DNA of 64,000 nt from assembly GCF_943908415.1 (NCBI RefSeq), contig NZ_CALTSY010000004.1:1-64000 (forward strand), given 5' to 3'. The position numbers were made by a program, and so were the translations under genes. The DNA is from an uncultured Anaerococcus sp. Lineage in GTDB: Bacteria > Bacillota > Clostridia > Tissierellales > Peptoniphilaceae. Positions 43,127-51,436 of this stretch are shown here, in pieces; within the stretch, counting starts at the first letter, position 1, and every line of letters starts with the position of its first letter. Under the pieces are notes generated by a model, which made no database searches, was not told the origin of the DNA, and saw nothing but the letters and a program-made list of their open reading frames with translations.

Positions 43127-44218
43127 TTATCTTTTTAAAGAGGATTTTGGAGCTAAGTTAAATATTCCCTTAGTCTTTTCTATATCCTTTATTCTCTGTT
43201 CTGCTAATCTATTTGCAGCTATATTTGTAGCTATATCTTCTTTTTTAGAGATTTCAAATACCTTTGATATTTGTTCAGCAATTTTGTCAATTTTTCTATT
43301 GGCTCTTTCTCTATTAAAACCACCATATAACTCATCATGACAGTGGATAACTCCTCCAGCATTTACTATAAAGTCTGGAGCATATAATATTCCTTTATCT
43401 TTTAAAACCTTACCATGGCGTTCTTCTTTTAATTGATTGTTTGCAGAGCCACAGATAATATCAAATTTCATCTTAGGAATAGTCTCATCATTGATAGTCG
43501 CACCTAGTGCACATGGAGCATATATATCTCCTTGCCAATCCCACATTTTATCTGCTTCTACTATTTCAATTCCACATTTTTTTGCTTCTTCTATAGATTT
43601 TTCGTTTATATCACAGCCATAAACTTTAGCATCTTCTTCTTGGCAATATTTAGCAACATTTAAACCTACATTTCCTAATCCCTGTACTAAGATTTTCTTA
43701 TCTTTTAACGAGTCCTCTCCATATTTTTCTTTGGCACTTGCCTTTATAGACATATAGACTCCACGAGCTGTAGATGGGGATGGATTTCCAGATGTACCCG
43801 GCTTCATAGAAGTACCTAGAACATAGTCTGTTTCTTGATATATGTGGTCCATATCATCTTCAGTAGTTCCTACATCTTCAGCGGTTATGTATCTACCACC
43901 CATAGCATTAATATATCTAGCTAAAGACCTAAGCATAGCTTCTGTTTTTGGATGCTCATCGTCGATCATCACTACTGTTTTTGCTCCACCTGACCAAATC
44001 CCACAGGCTGAATTTTTATATGTCATACCGCGAGCGAGCCTTAAAGCATCTTCTATGGCATCTTCTTCACTATCATAATGCCATATTCTACATCCACCTA
44101 TAGCAGGTCCTAAAACTGTATTATGGATGCATGTAACTGCGCGCAAACCTGTTTCAGAATCATTCATAAAAATAAGTTGTTCGTAATCATTTTCGTTCAT
44201 TTTTTCAAATATGTTCAT
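43127..44218 (-). CDS. Leucine dehydrogenase (Glu/Leu/Phe/Val family)
   Basis: A 363-residue amino acid dehydrogenase deaminating leucine, valine or isoleucine to 2-oxoacids with NAD+. An upstream ATG at 44305 is open, but AAGGAGATA just before 44218 and family length mark MNIFEKMNENDY as the start. Seen: LGPAIGGCRIWHY, catalytic lysine regions GMTYKNSACGIWSGGAKTV, the NAD motif GLGNVG, and GSANNQL. It is the last gene of the oxidoreductase operon, so its product supplies substrate to the enzyme encoded upstream. Confidence 0.93.
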   Translation of the reverse strand: MNIFEKMNENDYEQLIFMNDSETGLRAVTCIHNTVLGPAIGGCRIWHYDSEEDAIEDALRLARGMTYKNSACGIWSGGAKTVVMIDDEHPKTEAMLRSLARYINAMGGRYITAEDVGTTEDDMDHIYQETDYVLGTSMKPGTSGNPSPSTARGVYMSIKASAKEKYGEDSLKDKKILVQGLGNVGLNVAKYCQEEDAKVYGCDINEKSIEEAKKCGIEIVEADKMWDWQGDIYAPCALGATINDETIPKMKFDIICGSANNQLKEERHGKVLKDKGILYAPDFIVNAGGVIHCHDELYGGFNRERANRKIDKIAEQISKVFEISKKEDIATNIAANRLAEQRIKDIEKTKGIFNLAPKSSLKR

Positions 44219-44231
44219 AAGTATCTCCTTA

Positions 44232-45356
44232 TTAAAATTTAGAATAAGATTGGTCTGCCCACCATTGTTCTTGGTGTAATTTGCTATGTTCATCAAATTG
44301 ATCAAAGTGATATTTTTCCCACTTTACTAATTCAGAGTATAATTCTTTGGATGCCCTATCATCAACCATTTTGCTAGCTTTTTTGTAAAATTCTAACTCA
44401 TTATATTCAATATATAAGGAATTTTTTAAGGCTGATATGATTAGTTCGTCATCTAGATTTTTATCAATTTTTTCTTTAAATAAGGCTATATTTTTATAAG
44501 AATCATAGTCATTATCTAGGCTAGAATTAGGATTTTCTAATTTTTCTAATAAAGCCTTAATATACATAACATGTTCTTCTTCTTGCTTAGCTACAGATTC
44601 AAATATAGCTTTATAACTTCCACTTAATTTAGAGTTTAAAAAATTATAATAATCGATAGCGTTTTGTTCAAATTCCAGGGCATATTTTGCAGTTTCTAAT
44701 GGATTTTGAAAAATATTCTCATCGTATTCAAATGTGATTTCAGAGCTTATATCACCATCGTATGCAAAGGCTTGTGGAGTTTTTCTATAACTTTCATCTT
44801 TTTCCTTGCCTTCTTTATTTTTTATAAGCTCTCTTCCTGTATTTAAGGCTTCTTTATTTATAGGAATCAATTCTTTTTTCTTATCTCCAAATACCTTGGA
44901 AAAGGCTTCAATTATAGAATCTAACTTGACTAGATTAGTAACTTCTAGAAATGAACCAAGCATTACCATATTGGCCATTTTTATATTGCCAAGCTCTCTT
45001 GCCTTAGAACTAACGGGAACTTCATATATATTAATCTCATCATTGTCAAAGCCTTCAGTATCTACTAGTGATGAATTTATAAATAGATTACCTCCTGGCT
45101 TAACTATGCTACTAAATTTATCAAATGACGGCTGGTTCATAACTATAAGATCTGTTGCTATATCAATATTAGGAGCTCCTATAGGAGTATCTGATATTAC
45201 TACCGAACAGTTAGCAGCACCTCCTCTCATCTCTGGACCATAAGATGGCATCCACGAAACTTCTAAGTCCTCAACCATACCTGCATAGGCTATCATTTGA
45301 CCCATAGCAAGCACACCTTGACCACCAAATCCGGCACATAAAATACGTCTTTGCAT
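44232..45356 (-). CDS. 2-oxoacid:ferredoxin oxidoreductase gamma subunit fused to a ferritin-like di-iron domain
   Basis: A 374-residue fusion. Residues 1-178 are a complete gamma subunit (CAGFGGQGVLAMGQ, PSYGPEMRGG, VIISDTPIG-type strand). After a charged linker, residues 215-362 form a four-helix ferritin/rubrerythrin-like domain. Helix 1 has E228/E230, helix 2 an ExxH (E259-H262 in QEEEH), helix 3 E317/E320 and helix 4 another ExxH (E347-H350). Both halves appear intact and the frame is continuous. A link between oxygen/peroxide defence and the oxygen-sensitive oxidoreductase is inferred. The rubredoxin-like CxxC of classical rubrerythrin is absent. Confidence 0.88.
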   Translation of the reverse strand: MQRRILCAGFGGQGVLAMGQMIAYAGMVEDLEVSWMPSYGPEMRGGAANCSVVISDTPIGAPNIDIATDLIVMNQPSFDKFSSIVKPGGNLFINSSLVDTEGFDNDEINIYEVPVSSKARELGNIKMANMVMLGSFLEVTNLVKLDSIIEAFSKVFGDKKKELIPINKEALNTGRELIKNKEGKEKDESYRKTPQAFAYDGDISSEITFEYDENIFQNPLETAKYALEFEQNAIDYYNFLNSKLSGSYKAIFESVAKQEEEHVMYIKALLEKLENPNSSLDNDYDSYKNIALFKEKIDKNLDDELIISALKNSLYIEYNELEFYKKASKMVDDRASKELYSELVKWEKYHFDQFDEHSKLHQEQWWADQSYSKF

Positions 45357-45357
45357 A

Positions 45358-46107
45358 TTATTCCTCCTTGATTCTTCCTAATGGATAATAAGGTATCATA
45401 TTATCATCAACCCATTTCATGGCTTCCACTGGTGTCATTCCCCAGTTTGTAGAACAAGTAGAAAGAACCTCTACTATACCAAATCCCTTGCCTTGGATTT
45501 GATATTCAAAGCATTTTTTAATGGAAGCTTTTGCTTTTCTGATATTAGCTGGAGAATTTACCGCTACTCTTTCCACAAATTTAGCGCCATCCAAAGTAGC
45601 TAGCATTTCTGAAACTCTTATTGGTTTACCAGACCATTTTTCATCACGTCCTTTAGGAGAGGTAGTTGTAACTTGACCTATCAATGAAGTAGGCGCCATT
45701 TGTCCACCTGTCATGCCATAGATGGCATTGTTTACAAATATTACTGATATATTTTCTCCCCTATGTGCTGCATGGACTATTTCATTAGTACCAATAGATG
45801 CTAGGTCTCCATCCCCTTGATAGGTAAATACAAAAGTTTCCGGAGATACTCTTTTGATACCTGTTGCTAAGGCTGGAGCCCTACCGTGATCTGCTAGAGT
45901 CATATCAACATTCCAATAAGCTGTAGAAGGAGCTGCACATCCAACTGGTGCTACTCCAACTGTGCTATCTGCTACTCCAAGCTCAACCAAGGACTCAGCT
46001 ATAAGTTTATGTATAACACCATGGGTGCAGCCTGGACAAAAATGAGTGGATACATCTGTCAAAGCAGCAGATTTTTCATAGACTACCTTTTCCTTTATAT
46101 CAGTCAT
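45358..46107 (-). CDS. 2-oxoacid:ferredoxin oxidoreductase beta subunit (TPP-binding)
   Basis: A 249-residue TPP subunit. An ATG at 46143 lies in the same frame, but GGAGGGAAG directly before 46107 makes MTDIKEKVV the start. The TPP motif runs from GDGDLASIG to VFVNN-type NNAIYGMTGGQMAPTS. Cysteines in FCPGCTHG and VGCAAPS fit iron-sulfur or catalytic positions. The start overlaps the alpha-subunit stop by 8 bases (ATGACTGA). With the other subunits it oxidises branched-chain 2-oxoacids to acyl-CoA and CO2. Confidence 0.93.
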   Translation of the reverse strand: MTDIKEKVVYEKSAALTDVSTHFCPGCTHGVIHKLIAESLVELGVADSTVGVAPVGCAAPSTAYWNVDMTLADHGRAPALATGIKRVSPETFVFTYQGDGDLASIGTNEIVHAAHRGENISVIFVNNAIYGMTGGQMAPTSLIGQVTTTSPKGRDEKWSGKPIRVSEMLATLDGAKFVERVAVNSPANIRKAKASIKKCFEYQIQGKGFGIVEVLSTCSTNWGMTPVEAMKWVDDNMIPYYPLGRIKEE

Positions 46108-47167
46108 ATCTTCCCTCCAAAATCTCTCTAGCTTCTTGAGCAATTTCTTCAGCTGTCGGAATCATTCCACCTAATCTATTGTAAAAGTGTACTTTTTGCC
46201 TTCCTTCAACAGCAATCTTTACATCCTCTAACATTTGGCCATTATTCATTTCAACTACCAAAATATTTTTGCAATTTATCTTCTTATAAGAGTCAAATGG
46301 GAATGGCCACACAGATATAGGTCTTATAATCCCAACTTTATATCCTTCGTCCCTTAAGATCTGAATAGCAGTTTTTACTATTCTAGCTGAAGAACCATAA
46401 GAAGTTAGTATAAGATCACAATCTTTTACTCCATCCTCTTCAACTATTACTTCCTCTTCCATAATTTTTAGGTACTTTTCATATCTTTTTCTATCATTAA
46501 TTTCAAGTTGTGGTGTTGATAGCTCTAAAGATGTTATTACATTTCTATAGCCTCGTTCTCCACTTCTACCATCTGTAGCCCAGTCTTTAGGGCATCTATT
46601 TAATACTTCTTCATTAGCTTCAGGAAATTCTACTGGTTCCATCATCTGTCCAAGCATACCGTCAGCCATAATAAAAGCTGGCATCCTCCACTCATCCGCT
46701 TTATCAAAGGCTAATATAGTGTAATCTACTAGCTCTTGTACATTGCTTGGCGCATAAGCTAAGACTCTGTAATCACCATTGCCTCCACCGCGAGTTGTTT
46801 GAAAATAGTCCGTTTGTGATGGTTGAATAGATCCAAGCCCTGGACCACCTCTCATCATATTCACAATTACCATTGGTAAATCAGAACCAGCTGCTGAAGA
46901 AATGCCCTCTTGCATAAGTGAAATACCTGGCCCAGAAGAAGATGTCATTGTTCTATGTCCTGCTGCAGCTGCTCCATAAAGCATATATATCGATGCAATT
47001 TCGCTTTCCGCCTGTAAAAACACTCCTCCTACTTCTGGTAACTTTCTAGAAAAGTATTCTGGAACTTCTGATTGAGGCGTAATAGGATATCCAAAATAGC
47101 TTCTACAACCTGCTCTAATAGCAGCTTCTGCAAGAGCTTCATTGCCTTTCATTAAAACCTTTGTCAT
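46100..47167 (-). CDS. vorB: 2-oxoacid:ferredoxin oxidoreductase alpha subunit (VorB-like)
   Basis: A 355-residue alpha subunit: GNEALAEAAIRAGCRSYFGYPITPQSEVPEY, SSSGPGISLMQEG and GGPGLGSIQPSQTDY are typical of the VorB/KorA group. The presence of leucine dehydrogenase and BrnQ genes nearby favours branched-chain 2-oxoacids (3-methyl-2-oxobutanoate, 4-methyl-2-oxopentanoate) over 2-oxoglutarate, but the sequence alone does not decide. It lies 8 bases after the ferredoxin subunit gene. Confidence 0.92.
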   Translation of the reverse strand: MTKVLMKGNEALAEAAIRAGCRSYFGYPITPQSEVPEYFSRKLPEVGGVFLQAESEIASIYMLYGAAAAGHRTMTSSSGPGISLMQEGISSAAGSDLPMVIVNMMRGGPGLGSIQPSQTDYFQTTRGGGNGDYRVLAYAPSNVQELVDYTILAFDKADEWRMPAFIMADGMLGQMMEPVEFPEANEEVLNRCPKDWATDGRSGERGYRNVITSLELSTPQLEINDRKRYEKYLKIMEEEVIVEEDGVKDCDLILTSYGSSARIVKTAIQILRDEGYKVGIIRPISVWPFPFDSYKKINCKNILVVEMNNGQMLEDVKIAVEGRQKVHFYNRLGGMIPTAEEIAQEAREILEGRYD

Positions 47168-47175
47168 AATTCCTC

Positions 47176-47409
47176 CTAGGATAATTTATAAACTGAAATA
47201 ACAGAGTCAGGACAAGTTATTGCACAATTGCCACAAGCAATACACTCATCAGGCCTAACTGCCGAAGAGGGTGAGTAGCCCTTAGCATTTATGGTATTCA
47301 TATCAAGTTCTAAGACGTTTTTAGGACATACACTTACGCAAAGTCCACATCCTTTACACAAGTCTTGGTTTATAACTACTTTTCCTATTCTTTTTTTAGT
47401 ATCTGCCAT
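47176..47409 (-). CDS. Ferredoxin-like delta subunit, two [4Fe-4S] clusters
   Basis: A 77-residue protein with two CxxCxxCxxxCP motifs (C18, C21, C24, C28 and C56, C59, C62, C66). It carries electrons from the TPP centre to ferredoxin. It sits between the P-loop gene and the alpha subunit, in the usual delta-alpha-beta-gamma order. Confidence 0.94.
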   Translation of the reverse strand: MADTKKRIGKVVINQDLCKGCGLCVSVCPKNVLELDMNTINAKGYSPSSAVRPDECIACGNCAITCPDSVISVYKLS

Positions 47410-47418
47410 AATTCCTCC

Positions 47419-48111
47419 CTAGCTCATCCAATCTTCTCTTAAGTATAAGTTTATTGGAAATAATTTATTTTTTATATCAATTGAGATCTTAGGATTATTT
47501 TTTAAACTTTTAGCTATGTCTTTTTGACATACGTCATATCTAAACTCAATATTAAGTTTTTCAGATACTTCATTGACTATAGCATGGCCCTTTAATACGT
47601 CTGATTCACTAGTGCTTTTTAGCATGTGACTTGTATTAATTAGCACATTTGTTTTAACACCAGCCATAGCTTCTATTTCTTTCATATATGCTATAATATC
47701 ATCCACGTTTGATGTTTCAGGTCTATTGGTGTTTATAACAAAAATATTCTCAGTGTTTTTTAAATATTGTTTGTAAGTCCTAAGTATCAGCGCACCTTTA
47801 GGGTCTCCTCCTAAATCTAAAATAGCTTGATAAGACTTATCTTGTATAGGTTTTAGAATGCTTGGATCTAGGGCCGGTACATCTAATACATCTTGATGCC
47901 CTCTAGAAGATGAATAAACTTCTATAGAATTTTCTTCTAATAATGCTGTCTTTTCTCTAACTCTAAAATACATATTTATAATGTCCAGGTCGCATATAGC
48001 TACTTTTTCAAAGTATTTACTTAGATATAGACCATAATTTATAGAAAATTCGCTCTTACCAGATCCAAAGTGCCCATAAACTATATGTATTCTCTTTTCT
48101 ATTTTATCCAC
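47419..48111 (-). CDS. P-loop ATP-binding protein of the oxidoreductase operon
   Basis: A 230-residue nucleotide-binding protein of the MinD/ParA-like group. Walker A is GHFGSGKSE (13-21), the Switch-like DLDIINMYFR follows (42-51), and a Walker B-like LDLGGD is near 94. It carries no iron-sulfur cysteine pair. First gene of the operon. Similar P-loop genes commonly precede these oxidoreductases in Clostridia; a chaperone or cluster-loading role is possible but unproven. Confidence 0.75.
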   Translation of the reverse strand: MDKIEKRIHIVYGHFGSGKSEFSINYGLYLSKYFEKVAICDLDIINMYFRVREKTALLEENSIEVYSSSRGHQDVLDVPALDPSILKPIQDKSYQAILDLGGDPKGALILRTYKQYLKNTENIFVINTNRPETSNVDDIIAYMKEIEAMAGVKTNVLINTSHMLKSTSESDVLKGHAIVNEVSEKLNIEFRYDVCQKDIAKSLKNNPKISIDIKNKLFPINLYLREDWMS

Positions 48112-48184
48112 CCCCTATTAAATAAATAATGCAAGTTATTTCAATTAGTATCTTTAGCTAATATCAACAACTTATCTTATAAAT

Positions 48185-48222
48185 AGTATACAAGATTTAG
48201 AAGATAAATGCAATCGTTTTCT
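48185..48222 (-). promoter_or_regulatory. Promoter and CRE of the branched-chain oxidoreductase operon
   Basis: On the minus strand TTGCAT (48213-48208), a 17-bp spacer and TATACT (48190-48185). AGAAAACGATTGCA (48222-48209) matches the CRE consensus at 13 of 14 positions and overlaps the -35 box. The transcript would have a leader of about 70 bases. Confidence 0.65.
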
Positions 48223-48534
48223 TTTAAAATATTTCTGTATATCCGTTTATAATAATATAATATTAGATGAATTTCGGTTAATTATTTTAAAATTTAATTA
48301 AAAATTAAACTGATAAAAACTGAACAATTATAGATATTAGCTATCATTTCTTATTTAAAAAAACTTTATTATTATATTTTTCGGATTTTTAAATTATGCT
48401 GCTATAGTTAATAATTATACAATGTTTAACAACATTAAGAAAACGATTTTATAAAATGAATAAATAATCTTTTTTTATTTGTAGACATATCTTTAAGAAA
48501 TTACAAAAAAATATTTCTTATATTAAAATTCAAT
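48223..48534. other. AT-rich intergenic region upstream of the oxidoreductase operon
   Basis: No gene is visible. On the plus strand, AGAAAACGATTTTA (48438-48451) repeats the 14-base CRE-like site near the CoA-transferase gene. On the minus strand a half Rex-like TTGTTAA precedes a TATAAT within 48416-48436, which could be a second, distal promoter with a weak -35. Confidence 0.4.
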
Positions 48535-48575
48535 AAAAAAACGAGCTATACAATTTTACTTGCATTACTCGTTTT
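48535..48575 (-). terminator. Terminator of brnQ
   Basis: Stem AAAACGAG / CTCGTTTT with T-run on the minus strand, right after the brnQ stop. Confidence 0.9.
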
Positions 48576-48580
48576 CATAA

Positions 48581-49894
48581 TTACAATCCTAGATTAGCAT
48601 TTAACATTTTGCCCCTGTCATTAGTTTCCCTTCTAGAAAGTAATATTCCTAAGATAAAAGTTAGTATAAAAGGCACAAGCCATGGGAAACCTGAATTATA
48701 AAAAGGTAGCCATGATATAATTTTATTTAGCGAGCTAAGATTAGATATATCAAAAACCCTAACATAGTCTATTATTGTTTGAATGATAGCTACTATAGTA
48801 ACAACTGTAAAAGTTACTTTTCTATACTTATACTCAATTTCTTTATCCATTAAGTTATATACTATCATAGTTAAAAACACAGGATAGGCAAAATTTAGCA
48901 TAGGAAAAGTAAAGTTTACTATTCCATCAACTCCAACTAAAGATAATATAAGAGAAATCCCAGTGATAATAATAAGCATTTTTTTGTATGAAATTTTATC
49001 ATTAAAGATCTCTACAAAAATCTCAGATATAGAGCTAGTAAGACCTACAGCAGTCGTAAGACAAGCTAATGCTATAATAGAAGATAATATGTACTTACCT
49101 ACAGGGCCTAATATAGAATGGGTTATGCTTATCAGTAAATCAACCCTTTCTGTTTTATCTTGATATACTATAGAGCTGGTAGCCCCTAAATATGTTAAAG
49201 AAATATATACTAGCAAGAGTCCACAAGAAGCAACGGCTATAACCTGAAAAGTTTTCTTTAATAAATTATCTTCATATCCTTTATCAATCAAAGACTTGAT
49301 TACTATAGGAGAAAATACCATTGCAGCTAGGGCATCCATAGTATTGTATCCTTCTGTAATAGATTTTGAAAAAACTTCTGCCTGACTATTAGAAGTAACT
49401 AATTTTTCTCCTATAGGATGTACTATGCCAGCTATTATCATTACAGCTAATACTATTAATAAGGCTGGCGTAAGATATTTTCCTATTACATCAATTATCT
49501 TGCTATTAGTAAAATTTAGCAAAAATGTTATACCAAAAAATAATATTATAAATAATATGTAAGATATATTAATTCCAGATGCTATGACTACCTCAGCACT
49601 AGTTGCACCAGTTCTAGGTATAGCCCCTAAGGGGCCTATGACCAAAATTACTAATAAAGTAATTATATATCCAAGCCTAGGACCACTTACCTGGGTGAAC
49701 TTTTTTACATTCCCATCTTTTTTTGCCATAGCTATTACACCAAGTGATGCTAAGCCAACTCCTGTCAGCAAGAATCCTATACTAGAAATCAACCAACTTG
49801 CTCCAAAAGTCTTACCTAAAAATGGAGGAAAGATTAAATTCCCAGCTCCAAAAAATAAAGAAAATAAGGCAAAACCTACAATAATAACATCCAT
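48581..49894 (-). CDS. brnQ: Branched-chain amino acid transporter BrnQ (LIVCS)
   Basis: A 437-residue sodium- or proton-coupled transporter with about 12 membrane helices. Family patterns seen are LFFGAGNLIFPPFLG near the N-terminus and PRTGATSAEV around 90. It imports leucine, isoleucine and valine, feeding the leucine dehydrogenase and 2-oxoacid oxidoreductase encoded downstream but separated by a terminator. AAGGAG precedes the ATG. The region between it and the next upstream gene is 54 bases. Confidence 0.93.
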   Translation of the reverse strand: MDVIIVGFALFSLFFGAGNLIFPPFLGKTFGASWLISSIGFLLTGVGLASLGVIAMAKKDGNVKKFTQVSGPRLGYIITLLVILVIGPLGAIPRTGATSAEVVIASGINISYILFIILFFGITFLLNFTNSKIIDVIGKYLTPALLIVLAVMIIAGIVHPIGEKLVTSNSQAEVFSKSITEGYNTMDALAAMVFSPIVIKSLIDKGYEDNLLKKTFQVIAVASCGLLLVYISLTYLGATSSIVYQDKTERVDLLISITHSILGPVGKYILSSIIALACLTTAVGLTSSISEIFVEIFNDKISYKKMLIIITGISLILSLVGVDGIVNFTFPMLNFAYPVFLTMIVYNLMDKEIEYKYRKVTFTVVTIVAIIQTIIDYVRVFDISNLSSLNKIISWLPFYNSGFPWLVPFILTFILGILLSRRETNDRGKMLNANLGL

Positions 49895-49948
49895 AATAAT
49901 CTCCTTGTAACAAATATTTAATAATTATACTTTAGTTTTTATAATTAT

Positions 49949-50629
49949 CTATTCATTACAACATAAAATTGAGCCAGTATCTAGTAAATCACATGAAGGG
50001 TACATGATCTTTATATTAGATTTAAGAGCCTCATCCCTTATTAGCTCATAGTTTTGAAGTTTTTCTATATTTCCATTAAATAAAAGAGTGTTTTCAAAAA
50101 ATCCACAGCATCCACCTAAGAAACCTTTAGAAAAGCCATCCAGAGGAATACTCTCCTCCTCTAATAGAACTACTTCTATTTTTTCTTTTAAAGCCTTATA
50201 GATGCCATAATCACTAGTTAAAATCTTATCTTTCATAGGGATAATAGAGCATCTAGTGTAGCCCTGCTTAACAAACAAATGCTTGTAATTATTCTCATTC
50301 ATAAAAAGTTCGATATTTTTTTCTGTTACATCATTATGTATATAATAATTGGAAGTCTTATAAACATTATATATAGAATCCTTGGGATAAGATGGGCTTA
50401 CCACTTCACCATCAATGATATTAGATATTTTAATGTATCTTTTGTAGTAATCCACAAGATTTTTATCTATAACCATGGATTTATCATCTAGGGGGAAAAT
50501 AGAAAGATCTGGATGGTCAGCTATTCTAGGATCCAAATTAGGGTTGGGAATAGTTTCAATCCAAGAATAATTATTTTTATCTAAAAAATCTTTAAAGTCT
50601 AAAGAAGACTTGTAGCTTATAATCAGCAT
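49949..50629 (-). CDS. Conserved hypothetical protein (DUF6873/GME-like)
   Basis: A 226-residue soluble protein with repeated short strands and the elements IADHPDLSIF, FVKQGYTRCSIIP and GGCCGFFENTLLFNGN, ending GSILCCNE. These resemble Clostridial proteins annotated as a guanidino-modifying-enzyme-like fold (DUF6873); I am only moderately sure of that link and know of no activity. The gene begins directly behind the tRNA-Cys terminator: TAGGAG sits just after the T-run. It may therefore depend on read-through from the tRNA promoter. Confidence 0.65.
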   Translation of the reverse strand: MLIISYKSSLDFKDFLDKNNYSWIETIPNPNLDPRIADHPDLSIFPLDDKSMVIDKNLVDYYKRYIKISNIIDGEVVSPSYPKDSIYNVYKTSNYYIHNDVTEKNIELFMNENNYKHLFVKQGYTRCSIIPMKDKILTSDYGIYKALKEKIEVVLLEEESIPLDGFSKGFLGGCCGFFENTLLFNGNIEKLQNYELIRDEALKSNIKIMYPSCDLLDTGSILCCNE

Positions 50630-50642
50630 AAAAACTCCTAAT

Positions 50643-50666
50643 AAAAAAAGCTCTCATAAAGAGAGC
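50643..50666 (-). terminator. Terminator after tRNA-Cys
   Basis: Stem GCTCTC / GAGAGC (50650-50655, 50661-50666) followed by seven T on the minus strand, 6 bases downstream of the tRNA-Cys CCA end. It directly precedes the ribosome site of the next gene. Confidence 0.9.
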
Positions 50667-50671
50667 ATGTT

Positions 50672-50745
50672 TGGAGGCGCCACCCAGATTTGAACTGGGG
50701 ATAAAGGTGTTGCAGACCTCTGCCTTACCACTTGGCTATGGCGCC
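50672..50745 (-). tRNA. tRNA-Cys (GCA)
   Basis: A complete 74-nt cloverleaf on the minus strand. The acceptor stem is GGCGCC(A) with encoded CCA at 50674-50672; the T-loop is GTTCAAATC and the anticodon loop CTGCAAC, giving anticodon GCA. Confidence 0.97.
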
Positions 50746-50750
50746 AATAT

Positions 50751-50855
50751 AAGCCTGTCCGGCTAATAGAGGACCCTCCATGGAATGGTCGTGTGTAACA
50801 CGAAAGCCTGTTCGGCTAATGGAGTACCCACCACGGAATGGTTGTGCAAAGCACT
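50751..50855 (-). repeat. Two tandem copies of the GC-rich repeat
   Basis: Two ~55-bp units in one orientation: cctgtccggctaatagag-gaccctcca-tggaatggtcgt and then cctgttcggctaatggag-taccca-ccacggaatggttgt. The hairpins are CCAT/ATGG in the first and CCAC/ATGG (one wobble) in the second. They lie just upstream of tRNA-Cys on its coding strand. Confidence 0.8.
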
Positions 50856-51060
50856 ATTACCCAGCCAGTAATGATTAAAAGCTATGTAATAATCGTATAT
50901 AGTACAGTTAGTATAGACTATCATGAAATTATGTGCTTAGCACGAAAATCCGTCTTTTGACGGCGAACACGAAATCAATGGATATTTGGCTTTCATGAAT
51001 AGTCGTAATCTTATCTAGAGTATAACTCTAAACTTTAAAATACTGTATTATGGCCTCAGG

Positions 51061-51115
51061 CAATAAAAAGCCCGCCCGGCTAATGGATTTAATAACCACT
51101 AACTGGCCAGGTAAT
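51061..51115 (-). terminator. Degenerate repeat with terminator-like hairpin after tRNA-Gly
   Basis: On the minus strand AGCC-GGGCG-GGCT (51081-51069) is followed by TTTTTATTG, an intrinsic terminator shape, 36 bases after the tRNA-Gly CCA. The AGCC...GGCT stem is the same module found in the neighbouring repeats. In 50856-51060, the minus strand also holds a small CCGTC-TTTT-GACGG hairpin (50950-50963) of unknown use and no gene. Confidence 0.6.
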
Positions 51116-51117
51116 TG

Positions 51118-51192
51118 TGGAGCGGATGACGAGATTCGAACTCGCGACCCTCGCCTTGGCAAGGCGATGCTCTACCACTGAGCCACATCCGC
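51118..51192 (-). tRNA. tRNA-Gly (GCC)
   Basis: A complete 75-nt tRNA on the minus strand with encoded CCA (51120-51118). The acceptor stem is GCGGATG/CATCCGC, the anticodon loop CTTGCCAAG gives anticodon GCC, and the T-loop is GTTCGAATC. Confidence 0.97.
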
Positions 51193-51213
51193 ATATCATT
51201 TCAATACTTTTAT

Positions 51214-51242
51214 AGTATACTACTTAATTTATTTTTTTGCAA
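51214..51242 (-). promoter_or_regulatory. Promoter of tRNA-Gly
   Basis: On the minus strand TTGCAA (51242-51237), a 17-bp spacer and TATACT (51219-51214), 21 bases before the tRNA 5' end. Confidence 0.75.
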
Positions 51243-51436
51243 ATATTTTTTATTAATTATGCGTTTATGATATAAATCAAATAGATATATCTTATATTAA
51301 ACTAGACTTTTGTTATTTGTCCAAATACATTTTGCCGTATTGGCTGAGCTGTTTTTCCGTTCTACACGAGACTTGCCGGGTTGATATTATATTAGTCAGC
51401 TAGGATTGTTGATTCCTAACTCCTTATCATGATAGA

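Noticed and set aside
44219..44305. N-terminal extension of leucine dehydrogenase from the upstream ATG
   Set aside because: It would overlap the preceding gene and has no ribosome site, while AAGGAGATA fits the ATG at 44218 and the family length.
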